Assembly: GCF_014203325.1 (NCBI RefSeq)
Contig: NZ_JACHIV010000001.1
Location: 4,403,501 to 4,467,500, forward strand
Direction of reading: 5' to 3'
DNA length: 64,000 bases
Source: Saccharopolyspora gloriosae
GTDB taxonomy: Bacteria; Actinomycetota; Actinomycetes; Mycobacteriales; Pseudonocardiaceae
Below are positions 25,577 through 32,574 of the stretch, piece after piece (position 1 is the stretch's first letter; each line of letters starts with the position of its first letter). The notes beneath the pieces are model-generated. The model worked only from the letters and a program-made list of their open reading frames with translations. It made no database searches and was not told the DNA's origin. The position numbers were made by a program, and so were the translations under genes.

Positions 25577-25748
25577 GCGAACTCCTGCTGCCGGGGCGGC
25601 GGTCGTCGCGCCCGGCACCGCCGGGACGCTGGGAGGAACCTAGTCCTCCGACCGGCGGCGGTGAAGGTGCGATCCCGCCTTCCCGCGGGACGGGACGGGC
25701 GCGCGGGCGGCGCGAAAGCCTCCCGCACGCCCGATCAGCAGCGCCCGA

Positions 25749-26738
25749 TCACACCGAGCGGTCGTAGACGACGCGCCCGACCGTGCTGCCCTCGCCGACG
25801 CGGCGGACGCCGTCGGCGACCGCGTCCAGCGGGAGCCGCTCGCTGATCAGCGGGCGGATCAAGCCTTCGTCGGCGAGCCGGGCGAGCTCCCGATGCGTGT
25901 CCACCACCAGCTGCGGGTTGCGCTCGTTGTACAGGCCCCAGTGCAAGCCCACGATCGAGTAGTTCTTGATCAGCGCGTGGTTCAGGCCGGGCGTGGGGAT
26001 CGTGCCGCCCGCGAAGCCGATGATCAGGATGCGGCCCTCGAAGGCGATGCACTTCGTGGACCGCGCGTAGGTGTCGCCGCCCACCGGGTCGTAGACCACG
26101 TCGGCGCCCTTGCCACCGGTGAACTCCTTGACGATCGGCACGAAGTCCTCGCTCTGCCGGTCCACCACCAGGTCGGCGCCGAGTTCCTTGGCCACCTCGG
26201 CCTTCTTCGGCCCGCCGACGACGCCGATCACCTTCGCCCCGGCCGCCTTGCCCAGCTGCACCGCAGCGCTGCCGACACCGCCCGCCGCCGCGTGCACCAG
26301 CAGCGTTTCGCCTTCGCGCAGGCCCGCGCGCCGGTGGAGTCCGAAGTGGCCGGTCTGGTAACCGATGAACAGGGAAGCCGCCTCCGCGTCCGACAACGAC
26401 TCCGGTGCGGGGAAGGTGCGCGGCGCGTCCATCAGCGCCAGCTCCGCGAACCCGCCGGTGGGCAGCGCCGCCGAGCCGAGCACCCGATCGCCCGGCGCGA
26501 ACCCGGTCACGCCCTCGCCGACCTCCACGACCTCGCCGCACAGCTCCACGCCCGGCGTGAACGGCAGCGGCGGCTTGATCTGGTACTGGCCGCGGCACAA
26601 CAGGACGTCGGGGAAGTTCACCGGGGTCGCCAGCACCCGCACCACCAGCTGCCCCTCGCCCGGTCGCGGATCAGCCACCTCGTCGAGCCGCAGCACGTCC
26701 TGCGGTTCACCGTTCTCGCTGAGCTGCCACGCCTTCAC
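25749..26738 (-). CDS. NADPH:quinone oxidoreductase-like MDR protein
   Basis: The 329-residue zinc-free medium-chain dehydrogenase has MKAWQLSENGEPQDVLRLDEVADP, VNFPDVLLCRGQYQ, PFTPGVELCGEVVEVGEGV, the Rossmann motif LLVHAAAGGVGSAAVQLGK and the substrate-side VYDPVGGDTYARS. The structural zinc cysteines are absent, as in quinone reductases and 2-haloacrylate/enoyl reductases. The GTG start has GGAGG 6 nt upstream. It sits 52 nt after the TetR gene on the same strand, so both are probably on one transcript. Acting on an enoyl-CoA in this region is possible but not shown. Confidence 0.85.
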   Translation of the reverse strand: MKAWQLSENGEPQDVLRLDEVADPRPGEGQLVVRVLATPVNFPDVLLCRGQYQIKPPLPFTPGVELCGEVVEVGEGVTGFAPGDRVLGSAALPTGGFAELALMDAPRTFPAPESLSDAEAASLFIGYQTGHFGLHRRAGLREGETLLVHAAAGGVGSAAVQLGKAAGAKVIGVVGGPKKAEVAKELGADLVVDRQSEDFVPIVKEFTGGKGADVVYDPVGGDTYARSTKCIAFEGRILIIGFAGGTIPTPGLNHALIKNYSIVGLHWGLYNERNPQLVVDTHRELARLADEGLIRPLISERLPLDAVADGVRRVGEGSTVGRVVYDRSV

Positions 26739-26790
26739 ACGCCACCTCCGAAAGGGAGCTCCGCCGCTCCTCGTTACCGCCCGCGACCGG

Positions 26791-27390
26791 TCATGGCCGC
26801 AGGGATGTCAGCAGCAGATCCGCGAAGTGCTCGCCGATCTGCTCACCGGTCAGCTCGCCGTCGCGCCGGAACCAGGTGCCCAGGTGGTGCACCGAACCGA
26901 AGAAGAAGTCCACGACGAGCTCCGCCGGCTTGTCGGTGCGGAACACGCCCGCCGCCTGGCCTTCCTCGATCAGCGCCCGCACCCGCTCGTGGTAGCGGCG
27001 GCGCTGCGCCCGCACCTCGGTGCGCTTGTCCGGGTGCAGCAAGTGCATCGACCGGAAGAAGATCACCGTGTCGTCCAGGTTCGCCGCCGTCGTGGCCACC
27101 ACGTCCGAGGCGACCGCGTGCAACCGCTCCGCGACCGGAGCACCGCCGTCCGCGTCCCGCTCCATCCGAGCCGTCTGCACGCGCAGCAGCCGCGCGTAGA
27201 TCTCGTAGAGCAGGTCGTCCTTGGAGCCGAAGTAGTGGTACATCGCGCCCTTGGTGACCCCGGCGGCGTCCACGATCTGCTGCACCGAGGTCGTCTCGAA
27301 ACCGTGCTCGGCGAACAACCGCGTCGCCGCCGCCAGCAGTCGCTGCGGCACCGTTTCGGCGGTCTCCGGTGCCGTGCGGGCCTCCGCCAT
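26791..27390 (-). CDS. TetR-family regulator (acyl-CoA catabolism type)
   Basis: This 199-residue regulator has an N-terminal helix-turn-helix (TTSVQQIVDAAGVTKGAMYH then YFGSKDDLLYEIY, residues about 33-65) and a helical ligand domain with FFFGSVHHLGTWFRRDGELT. It resembles the KstR2/PaaR-like actinobacterial repressors of fatty-acid, steroid or aromatic acyl-CoA genes. The near-identical operators at 11661 and 29130, one before the HAD operon and one before the SDR pair, are its best candidate targets. AAGGGAAGG precedes the ATG. Palindromic element copy 5 lies between this gene and the SDR pair upstream. Confidence 0.85.
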   Translation of the reverse strand: MAEARTAPETAETVPQRLLAAATRLFAEHGFETTSVQQIVDAAGVTKGAMYHYFGSKDDLLYEIYARLLRVQTARMERDADGGAPVAERLHAVASDVVATTAANLDDTVIFFRSMHLLHPDKRTEVRAQRRRYHERVRALIEEGQAAGVFRTDKPAELVVDFFFGSVHHLGTWFRRDGELTGEQIGEHFADLLLTSLRP

Positions 27391-27423
27391 GTGCGCCTTC
27401 CCTTCGGGCTCTCCGCAATGACC

Positions 27424-27556
27424 TATCGGAACCTCAGTGGTCTCCTCGCTGCGGGATCATTTTCCCCCGTGGCCCGGCCACGGGGGACGACGCCGTCCTC
27501 GCGAGGCCCCGCCGGTGGTCATCGTGCTCTGGCCGGTCACCGCTCAGCGGACGGCG
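27424..27556 (+). repeat. palindromic intergenic element, copy 5 (decayed)
   Basis: The left arm CTCAGTGGTCTCCTCGC (27433-27449) is present but the matching right arm is lost after GTCCTCGCGAGG. The inner hairpin is rebuilt as CCCCCGTGGC-ccg-GCCACGGGGG (27464-27486), a perfect 10-bp stem unlike the poly-T/poly-A stem of other copies. The tail keeps GCTCAGCGG but not the full hairpin. Confidence 0.75.
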
Positions 27557-27592
27557 CAGCACCCGGCACCCCGTCCGGCAGGCGCACCGCGA

Positions 27593-28357
27593 TCACGCCA
27601 GCCCGCGTTGCAGCTTGCGCATGCCGCCGTGCCACTTGGCGGGATCCGTCGCGCGCAGCGCGTAGTACTGCGCCACCTCGGGGTGCGGGAGGATCAGGAA
27701 CCGGTCGTCCTGCAACGCCGCCAGCACCTCGTCGGCGACCTGCTCCGGTTCGATCGCGGCGTCGGCCAGAAGCTTCTTGCCCGTCTCACCGGTGCCGTCG
27801 AGCAGGTTGGTGCGCACGCCCTGCGGGCACAGCGCCTGCACGGTGATGCCGCGGTCGGCGTAGGTGATCGACATCCACTCCGCGAAGGCCAGCGCCGCGT
27901 GCTTGCTCACCGCGTACGGCGCCGAACCCAGCATGGTGAGCAGCCCGGCGGCCGAGACGGTCGCCAGGAACCGCCCTTCGCCGCGTTCCAGCCACTGCGG
28001 CAGCACCGCTCGTGCGGCCCGCACGTGGGCCATCACGTTGACCTCCAGCGACCGCGCCCACGCGGACTCCTCCGCTTCCGGGCCACCGGCGTCGGCGACA
28101 CCGGCGTTGGCGCAGAACAGGTCGATCCGCCCGTAGCGCTCCGTCGCGGCGCCGACCAGGTCGGCCACGCCCTGCTCGCTCGCGGCGTCGCCCGGCACGG
28201 CCAGCCCGCCGACCTCGGCGGCCACCGCCCGCGCCGCGTCTGCGTCGAGGTCGTTGACCACGACCGACGCGCCCTGCCCGGCGAACCGGCGGCTCAGCGC
28301 GGCGCCGATGCCGTTGCCGCCGCCGGTGACCACCACTACCGACTCCGCCAGCCGCAT
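27593..28357 (-). CDS. SDR family oxidoreductase
   Basis: This 254-residue classical SDR has TGGGNGIG near the N-terminus (11-18), NAGVAD, the serine in VSAAG and YAVSK (Tyr/Lys). The C-terminal region with ALQDDRFLILPHPEVAQYYALRATDPAKWHGGMRKLQ is typical of a group of SDRs found in CoA-ester catabolic clusters. GGAGG lies 4 nt before ATG 28357. The TGATG overlap with the upstream SDR stop shows translational coupling, so the two may act in sequence or together. The substrate is unknown. Confidence 0.84.
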   Translation of the reverse strand: MRLAESVVVVTGGGNGIGAALSRRFAGQGASVVVNDLDADAARAVAAEVGGLAVPGDAASEQGVADLVGAATERYGRIDLFCANAGVADAGGPEAEESAWARSLEVNVMAHVRAARAVLPQWLERGEGRFLATVSAAGLLTMLGSAPYAVSKHAALAFAEWMSITYADRGITVQALCPQGVRTNLLDGTGETGKKLLADAAIEPEQVADEVLAALQDDRFLILPHPEVAQYYALRATDPAKWHGGMRKLQRGLA

Positions 28358-29109
28358 CACACACCTCCGGTGAGCGTCAGGCCGCCGTCGAGAGTGAGGA
28401 TCTGCCCGGTCACCCAGGACGCCTCGTCGGAGAGCAGGTACGCCGCGGCGCCGCCGATGTCGTCCGGCACGCCGAGCCGCTTGAGCGGGTAGCTCGCCGA
28501 GACGCCGTCCTCGTCCTCGGCGTAGAGGGCGGTGGCGAACTTCGTCTTCACCACGGCCGGCGCCACCGCGTTGACCCGCACGTTCGGGGCCAGCTCCACA
28601 CCGAGCTGCTGGGTCAGCAGCGACAGCATCGCCTTCGTCCCGCCGTAGTAGCCGATGCCCGGCGAGGGCCGCTGCCCGGCCACGGAGGAGACGTTGAGGA
28701 TCGACCCGCCGTGCTCCTTCATCCACGCCCGGTACACCTGCTGGGTCCACGACAGCGCGGCGAGCACGTTGACCTCGAAGGTCTTGCGCGCCACCGCGTG
28801 GTCCACGTCGATGACCGGGCCGTAGGCGGGGTTGATGCCGGTGTTGTTGACCAGGATGTCGATCCGGCCGTGGTCGGTCAGCGCGCGGTCGACGACCTCG
28901 GCCTGGTGCTCGACGTTGTCGGCCTTGCCCGCGACGCCCTGCGCGTTGCCCTCGCCGAGCGTCGCCACCGCCTCCGCCAGGGGTTCCGGATTGCGGGCGG
29001 TGATGATCACCTTGGCGCCCTCGGAGACCAGCCGTTCGGCGATGCCGAGGCCGATGCCGCGGCTGGCACCGGTCACGATCGCCACCCGGCCGTCGAAACG
29101 CTTGCTCAT
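28357..29109 (-). CDS. SDR family oxidoreductase (FabG-like)
   Basis: This 250-residue classical SDR has TGASRGIG (13-20), NNTG (in place of NNAG), the serine in NVSSVAG, YYGGTKAM (Tyr/Lys) and the C-terminal DEASWVTGQILTLDGGLTLTGG. It is probably a 3-hydroxyacyl-CoA/3-oxoacyl reductase. ATG 29109 is chosen because GGGAG lies 6 nt upstream and because the operator at 29130-29143 would otherwise lie inside the gene. It is the first gene of the minus-strand group SDR-SDR-(repeat)-TetR-MDR, controlled by the TetR-type operator 20 nt upstream. Confidence 0.86.
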   Translation of the reverse strand: MSKRFDGRVAIVTGASRGIGLGIAERLVSEGAKVIITARNPEPLAEAVATLGEGNAQGVAGKADNVEHQAEVVDRALTDHGRIDILVNNTGINPAYGPVIDVDHAVARKTFEVNVLAALSWTQQVYRAWMKEHGGSILNVSSVAGQRPSPGIGYYGGTKAMLSLLTQQLGVELAPNVRVNAVAPAVVKTKFATALYAEDEDGVSASYPLKRLGVPDDIGGAAAYLLSDEASWVTGQILTLDGGLTLTGGV

Positions 29110-29128
29110 GCGATGCTCCCACTCGAAA

Positions 29129-29150
29129 GACCGACCAGTCGGTACGGACC
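29129..29150 (-). promoter_or_regulatory. TetR-type operator before the SDR pair
   Basis: ACCGAC-CA-GTCGGT (29130-29143) is a perfect 6+6 palindrome and is followed by ACGGACC, giving near identity to the site at 11661 before the HAD operon. It lies 20 nt upstream of ATG 29109, overlapping the expected promoter. The local TetR (26791-27390) is the likely binder. Confidence 0.6.
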
Positions 29151-29534
29151 AGTCAACGGGCTGCCCCAGGGTCGCGTCAAGCCTCGGAACCACCTCGCCG
29201 GCCCCACGACGGGCTCACCCGGCACGGCCCGTCCGATCGACGAGCCACCCCACCGGACCACCCATCAGGCCCTTGACCTCACGTCGTGCAGCTGTCCCGG
29301 CACCGGGCTCCGCGACACCCGAAAATTGCCCCACCACGGGCTCGCCAGCAAAAACGGAGATCGTTTACTCCGCTGGGAGGCGATTTTCAACGCAACCGGA
29401 CCCATCGCCCGAAAGATTAGGCCGGGTCCTCCGTCAGTCGGACGGACGCGGCACGCTGTGCGATGCGATTGCTACATCCAGTGATTCACCATTGCGGAGC
29501 GCACGATCGCGCACACGTTTGGCCCAGAACGCGC
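29151..29534. other. intergenic region between the SDR pair and the toxin-antitoxin genes
   Basis: No gene is supported here. The left part is the SDR upstream region. The middle (about 29340-29420) is locally AT-richer than its surroundings. The right end leads into the antitoxin promoter. No clear inverted repeat for autoregulation was recognised. Confidence 0.4.
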
Positions 29535-29546
29535 TACGCTGGGGAC
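29535..29546 (+). promoter_or_regulatory. leaderless -10 box for the antitoxin gene
   Basis: TACGCT (29535-29540) lies 6 nt before ATG 29547, the spacing expected for transcription starting at the start codon. The GGGGAC between them could alternatively act as a weak ribosome site. Confidence 0.45.
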
Positions 29547-30131
29547 ATGACAGTCGCGCTGGAGACCATCCTGGCCCGAGCAGGATTGCGGGTCACCGCC
29601 AACGAATTCCTCTCGCTCGTCGAGGACGCGGCGAAGAGGCTCATCACGCCGCAGGTCGACCCGGCAGCGCACTTCACCCACTCCGAACGCGAAGCCCTCG
29701 GCGAAGCCGGGCTGGACCTCGCGCCGCTCGCCGCGAACGAGACCGATCCGCGCGCCCGGACCGTAGCCGAGCAGGCGGTGCTGCGCGACACCGCGCTGTC
29801 GGTCAACCAGGCCGCGGAACGCATCGGCGTCGACTCCAGCCGCATCCGGCACCGCATCGGCGACGGGCGGCTCATCGGATGGAAGGACCGCGGCGGCTGG
29901 CGGCTGCCCGCCTGGCAGTTCAGCGACAACGACGTGCTGCCCGGCTTGGAAACGGTGCTCACCGGCATGCCGCAGGACCAGCCCGCGCTGGTGCTCGCGA
30001 AGTTCATGACGACGGCTCAGGACGACCTGGAACTCGGCGACCGGCCGGTCAGCCCGCGGGAATGGCTGCTCGCGGGCGGCAGCGCGCGACGCGTCGCCGA
30101 CCTCGCCTCCGCGATCGGCACCCCGGCCTGA
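29547..30131 (+). CDS. Xre/MbcA/ParS-type antitoxin
   Basis: The 194-residue protein has a central helix-turn-helix (ALSVNQAAERIGVDSSRIRH, about residues 88-107) followed by GRLIGWKDRGGWRLPAWQF. Its C-terminal domain, ETVLTGMPQDQPALVLAKFM to SPREWLLAGGSARRVADLAS, matches the toxin-binding antitoxin domain of the Xre/MbcA/ParS group. Its product would bind the RES toxin encoded 34 nt downstream and repress the pair's promoter. An N-terminal 70-residue helical extension is present. ATG 29547 follows a -10 box by 6 nt. Confidence 0.8.
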   Translation: MTVALETILARAGLRVTANEFLSLVEDAAKRLITPQVDPAAHFTHSEREALGEAGLDLAPLAANETDPRARTVAEQAVLRDTALSVNQAAERIGVDSSRIRHRIGDGRLIGWKDRGGWRLPAWQFSDNDVLPGLETVLTGMPQDQPALVLAKFMTTAQDDLELGDRPVSPREWLLAGGSARRVADLASAIGTPA

Positions 30132-30165
30132 TCCGTCCCGGACCGCGAACCCACCAGGACATCCG

Positions 30166-30822
30166 TTGGCAAGACTCCCCCAGCCGCCGGCCCCGGCGGT
30201 ACTGCAAGCCATGCTGCGACGTACCGAGGACGTGATCGCGGTACCCGCGGGGACCCGGCTCGCCCGCGTGTTCACCTCCGGCGGCAACCACCCGCAGCAG
30301 TGGGACAGCTTCCGCTACGCCGGGCCGCTGCCGCACGCGCGCTTCGACCCGCACCTGCCCAACACCCAGGGCGGTCCGACGGTCACCCGCGAGCACGGGG
30401 TGCTGTACTTCTCGCTGTCCGTGCGCACCTGCGTCGCCGAGGTCTTCCAGGCGACGTCCACCGTGGACCGCCGCACCCGCAAGCCGCACCTGGTGCTGTT
30501 CCGCCCTCGCCGGACGCTGCGGCTGCTGGACCTGGCCGGGTTGTGGGCGACCCGCGCGGGCGCCTCGCAGGCGATCAGCAACGGGCCGAAGGAGCGAACC
30601 CAGGCCTGGGCGCGCAGCATCCGCGCGGCCTACCCGGAGCTCGACGGGCTCTGGTACCGGTCGGCGATGGACGGGGGCAACCCGTCGCTGTGCCTGTGGG
30701 ACCCGCCGTCGGCGACGGCCCTGCCGGACGCCCCCGACGTGCTGCTGCCGCTGGACCATCCCGGGCTCGACGTGCCGCTGGGCCGCGTGTGCAAGGAGCT
30801 CAACTACACGCTGCTCGACTGA
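30166..30822 (+). CDS. RES-domain toxin (NAD+-degrading type)
   Basis: The 218-residue RES-fold protein has RVFTSGGNHPQQWDSFRYAGPLPHARFD at the start, YFSLSVRTCVAEVFQ (conserved Ser and Glu) in the middle and GLWYRSAMDGGNPSLCLWD towards the end. This is the R-E-S pattern of toxins such as MbcT that consume NAD+. It lies 34 nt downstream of its Xre-type antitoxin gene. The start appears to be a TTG (30166) with AGGAC upstream; ATG 30211 is the alternative. Full-length motifs suggest an intact toxin. A strong terminator follows. Confidence 0.82.
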   Translation: MARLPQPPAPAVLQAMLRRTEDVIAVPAGTRLARVFTSGGNHPQQWDSFRYAGPLPHARFDPHLPNTQGGPTVTREHGVLYFSLSVRTCVAEVFQATSTVDRRTRKPHLVLFRPRRTLRLLDLAGLWATRAGASQAISNGPKERTQAWARSIRAAYPELDGLWYRSAMDGGNPSLCLWDPPSATALPDAPDVLLPLDHPGLDVPLGRVCKELNYTLLD

Positions 30823-30953
30823 CCGCGGCACCCCCGCCGGAAGTCGGCCTCGGCGTTGGCAATTTCGCGAGGAATCGGCGGAGGTTCGCACCAACGCGGC
30901 CGGATTCAAGTCCGCCGGGTGACGTCGTCAGTCGCGGCGTTCGACCCGGCCGT

Positions 30954-31001
30954 GAACAGAAACGCGCGGCACCCCACAACGGGGTGCCGCGCGTTCTGTT
31001 C
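30954..31001. terminator. 21-bp hairpin between RES toxin and terC
   Basis: The stem core AACGCGCGGCACCCC (30961-30975) pairs perfectly with GGGGTGCCGCGCGTT (30981-30995). GAACAG and CTGTTC extend it on both sides with one bulged A. It is very stable and lies between convergent genes, ending in TTCTGTT on the plus strand. Confidence 0.85.
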
Positions 31002-31007
31002 GTCAGG

Positions 31008-32033
31008 TCAGGACTTCTCGGGCGCCGGCTGAGCCGCCTCGTCCTTGCGCGACTTCGCCAGGCTCGCGATCGTCGTGATCGCCAGCACGCCGATGATCAC
31101 GCCGAGGGACATCCAGTTGTTGATCTCCAGCCACTCGGGCACCGCGTGGTACTCGTGCAGCGCGTGGATCACCAGCTTGATGCCGATGAACCCGAGGATG
31201 ATCGACAGCCCCACGTTCAGGTAGACCAGCTTGTCGACCAGCCCGCCGAGCAGGAAGTACAGCTGCCGCAGCCCCATCAGGGCGAAGGCGTTCGCCGCGA
31301 AGACCAGGAACGGGTCCTGGGTGATGCCGAAGATCGCCGGGATGGAGTCGACGGCGAACAGCAGGTCCGCGCTGCCGATGGCGACGATCACCACGAACAT
31401 CGGGGTGAGCCAGCGCTTGCCGTCGATCTTCACGATCGACTTGGTCTCGTGGTACTCCTCGGTCACCGGGAACACCTTGCGGACCCAGCGGACGACGACG
31501 TTCTCCTTGTACTCCTCGTCCTCGTCCTTGTTCCGGATCATGCCGATCGCGGTCCAGATCAGGAACGCGCCGAACACGAAGAACACCCACACGAAGCGCT
31601 CGATCAGCGCCGCACCCACCGCGATGAACGCACCGCGCATCACCAGGGCCAGCAGGATGCCGATCAGCAGCACGCGGTGCTGGTGGATCGTCGGGACCGC
31701 GAAGCTGGACATGATCACCATGAAGATGAACAGGTTGTCCACGCTCAGGGAGTACTCGGTGATGTAACCGGTGAAGTACTCGATCGCGAAGTGCTGATCA
31801 CCGAAGATCCACACTCCGATGCCGAACGCGATGGCGCACGCGATGTAGAAGATCACCCAGCGAGCGGCCTCGCCGGTGGTCACCTCATGCGGCTTGCGGT
31901 CCACGATCACGAGGTCGATCAGCAGCAGCAGGGCGAGTCCGCCCAGCGTCGCCGCCCAGATCCACCACGGAACGTGCAGCGTGTCGACCGCTGCTGCTTG
32001 AGCCTGCTGGGCCGCCATCATCCTGGCACCCAT
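31008..32033 (-). CDS. TerC family integral membrane protein (manganese exporter type)
   Basis: The 341-residue protein has nine or so transmembrane helices with TerC signatures: LSVDNLFIFMVIMSSF, HQHRVLLIGILLALVMRGAFI, VVIVAIGSADLLFAVDSIPAIFGITQDPFLVFAANAFALMGLRQLYF. The two acidic D-N/D-S motifs in helices are the presumed metal site. TerC proteins are linked to Mn2+ export and metal loading of secreted proteins, which agrees with the manganese riboswitch in the leader. GGAGG 6 nt upstream supports ATG 32033. The gene is monocistronic and bounded by a strong terminator. Confidence 0.9.
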   Translation of the reverse strand: MGARMMAAQQAQAAAVDTLHVPWWIWAATLGGLALLLLIDLVIVDRKPHEVTTGEAARWVIFYIACAIAFGIGVWIFGDQHFAIEYFTGYITEYSLSVDNLFIFMVIMSSFAVPTIHQHRVLLIGILLALVMRGAFIAVGAALIERFVWVFFVFGAFLIWTAIGMIRNKDEDEEYKENVVVRWVRKVFPVTEEYHETKSIVKIDGKRWLTPMFVVIVAIGSADLLFAVDSIPAIFGITQDPFLVFAANAFALMGLRQLYFLLGGLVDKLVYLNVGLSIILGFIGIKLVIHALHEYHAVPEWLEINNWMSLGVIIGVLAITTIASLAKSRKDEAAQPAPEKS

Positions 32034-32038
32034 CGATC

Positions 32039-32073
32039 ACCTCCGGTTCAGGGCATGCGCCGGGACCGGAGGT
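32039..32073 (-). promoter_or_regulatory. SD-sequestering hairpin of the terC riboswitch
   Basis: Read on the minus strand, ACCTCCGGT (32073-32065) is perfectly complementary to ACCGGAGGT (32047-32039), which contains the terC ribosome site. The CCTCC within the first arm is also the 3' strand of the aptamer P1 stem. Pairing is therefore exclusive: with Mn2+ the aptamer holds CCTCC and the ribosome site is free; without it the site is hidden. The complementarity is seen directly; the switching logic is inferred. Confidence 0.65.
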
Positions 32074-32180
32074 CTCTTCCACCGGCGTACCGGTCGACGG
32101 CACCGGGTCCCGCCAGCAGCCTAGAGGCAGCCGACGAGGCCGTGATGACGATGCCGCCGCGAAGGAATACTCCCCTCCAC
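32066..32180 (-). ncRNA. yybP-ykoY manganese riboswitch aptamer upstream of terC
   Basis: On the minus strand the leader begins with GGAGG (32178-32174) overlapping the hallmark GGGGAGTA (32175-32168). It continues through ATCGTCATCACGGCC and closes with GAAGAGACCTCC. GGAGG and CCTCC (32072-32068) form stem P1. The GGGGAGTA loop sequence and the location before a terC gene are both characteristic of this Mn2+-sensing class. Confidence 0.82.
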
Positions 32181-32574
32181 AACGTTGCCAAGATTGTCAC
32201 TTATGCACTGCTTCGAACACCAGCCCGGGTTGATCGACCCGAATGCGCACGGAAGACTACGGCGAGCTACTTGAAGCCACAATGCCCTGGTCAAAGCATC
32301 ACCCGTTACGGGGTACCGGTGCCGCCGTGTGACCAATCCCATCGATCGCACCACACTCACTCGAACGAATGGGCGATCGCGCCCGTCCAGCGTGCGGTTA
32401 TGATCGCCGCGCCCGCACTCGGGGATGCGGCCGTGCACCGAACGACTCGACGATCGCGAGGGTGACGCCGCAGGAGGCGACCGGATTTCTGTTCGGTTGC
32501 TGCTTCATAGCGTCTTCGCCCTGGCCCGCCTCAGGATGAATCCGTTGCCGCCTCTTTCCCCTACTGTCGGCCCC
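32181..32574. other. intergenic region upstream of terC and of the hydrolase-ABC fusion
   Basis: No gene is supported. On the minus strand TTGACC (32294-32289) and GTAGCT (32270-32265), 18 nt apart, form a possible terC promoter about 85 nt upstream of the riboswitch. On the plus strand TACTGT (32562-32567) lies 7 nt before GTG 32575. Confidence 0.35.

Noticed and set aside
11687-29109. A secondary-metabolite biosynthetic cluster
   Set aside because: SDRs, CoA-transferases and acyl-CoA dehydrogenases are abundant, but no polyketide synthase, peptide synthetase, terpene or other core synthase is present; the set fits catabolism.
29547-32033. A defence island around the RES toxin-antitoxin pair
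   Set aside because: The neighbours (SDRs, terC, transporter) are metabolic, with no restriction, CBASS, Abi or similar genes and no integrase.
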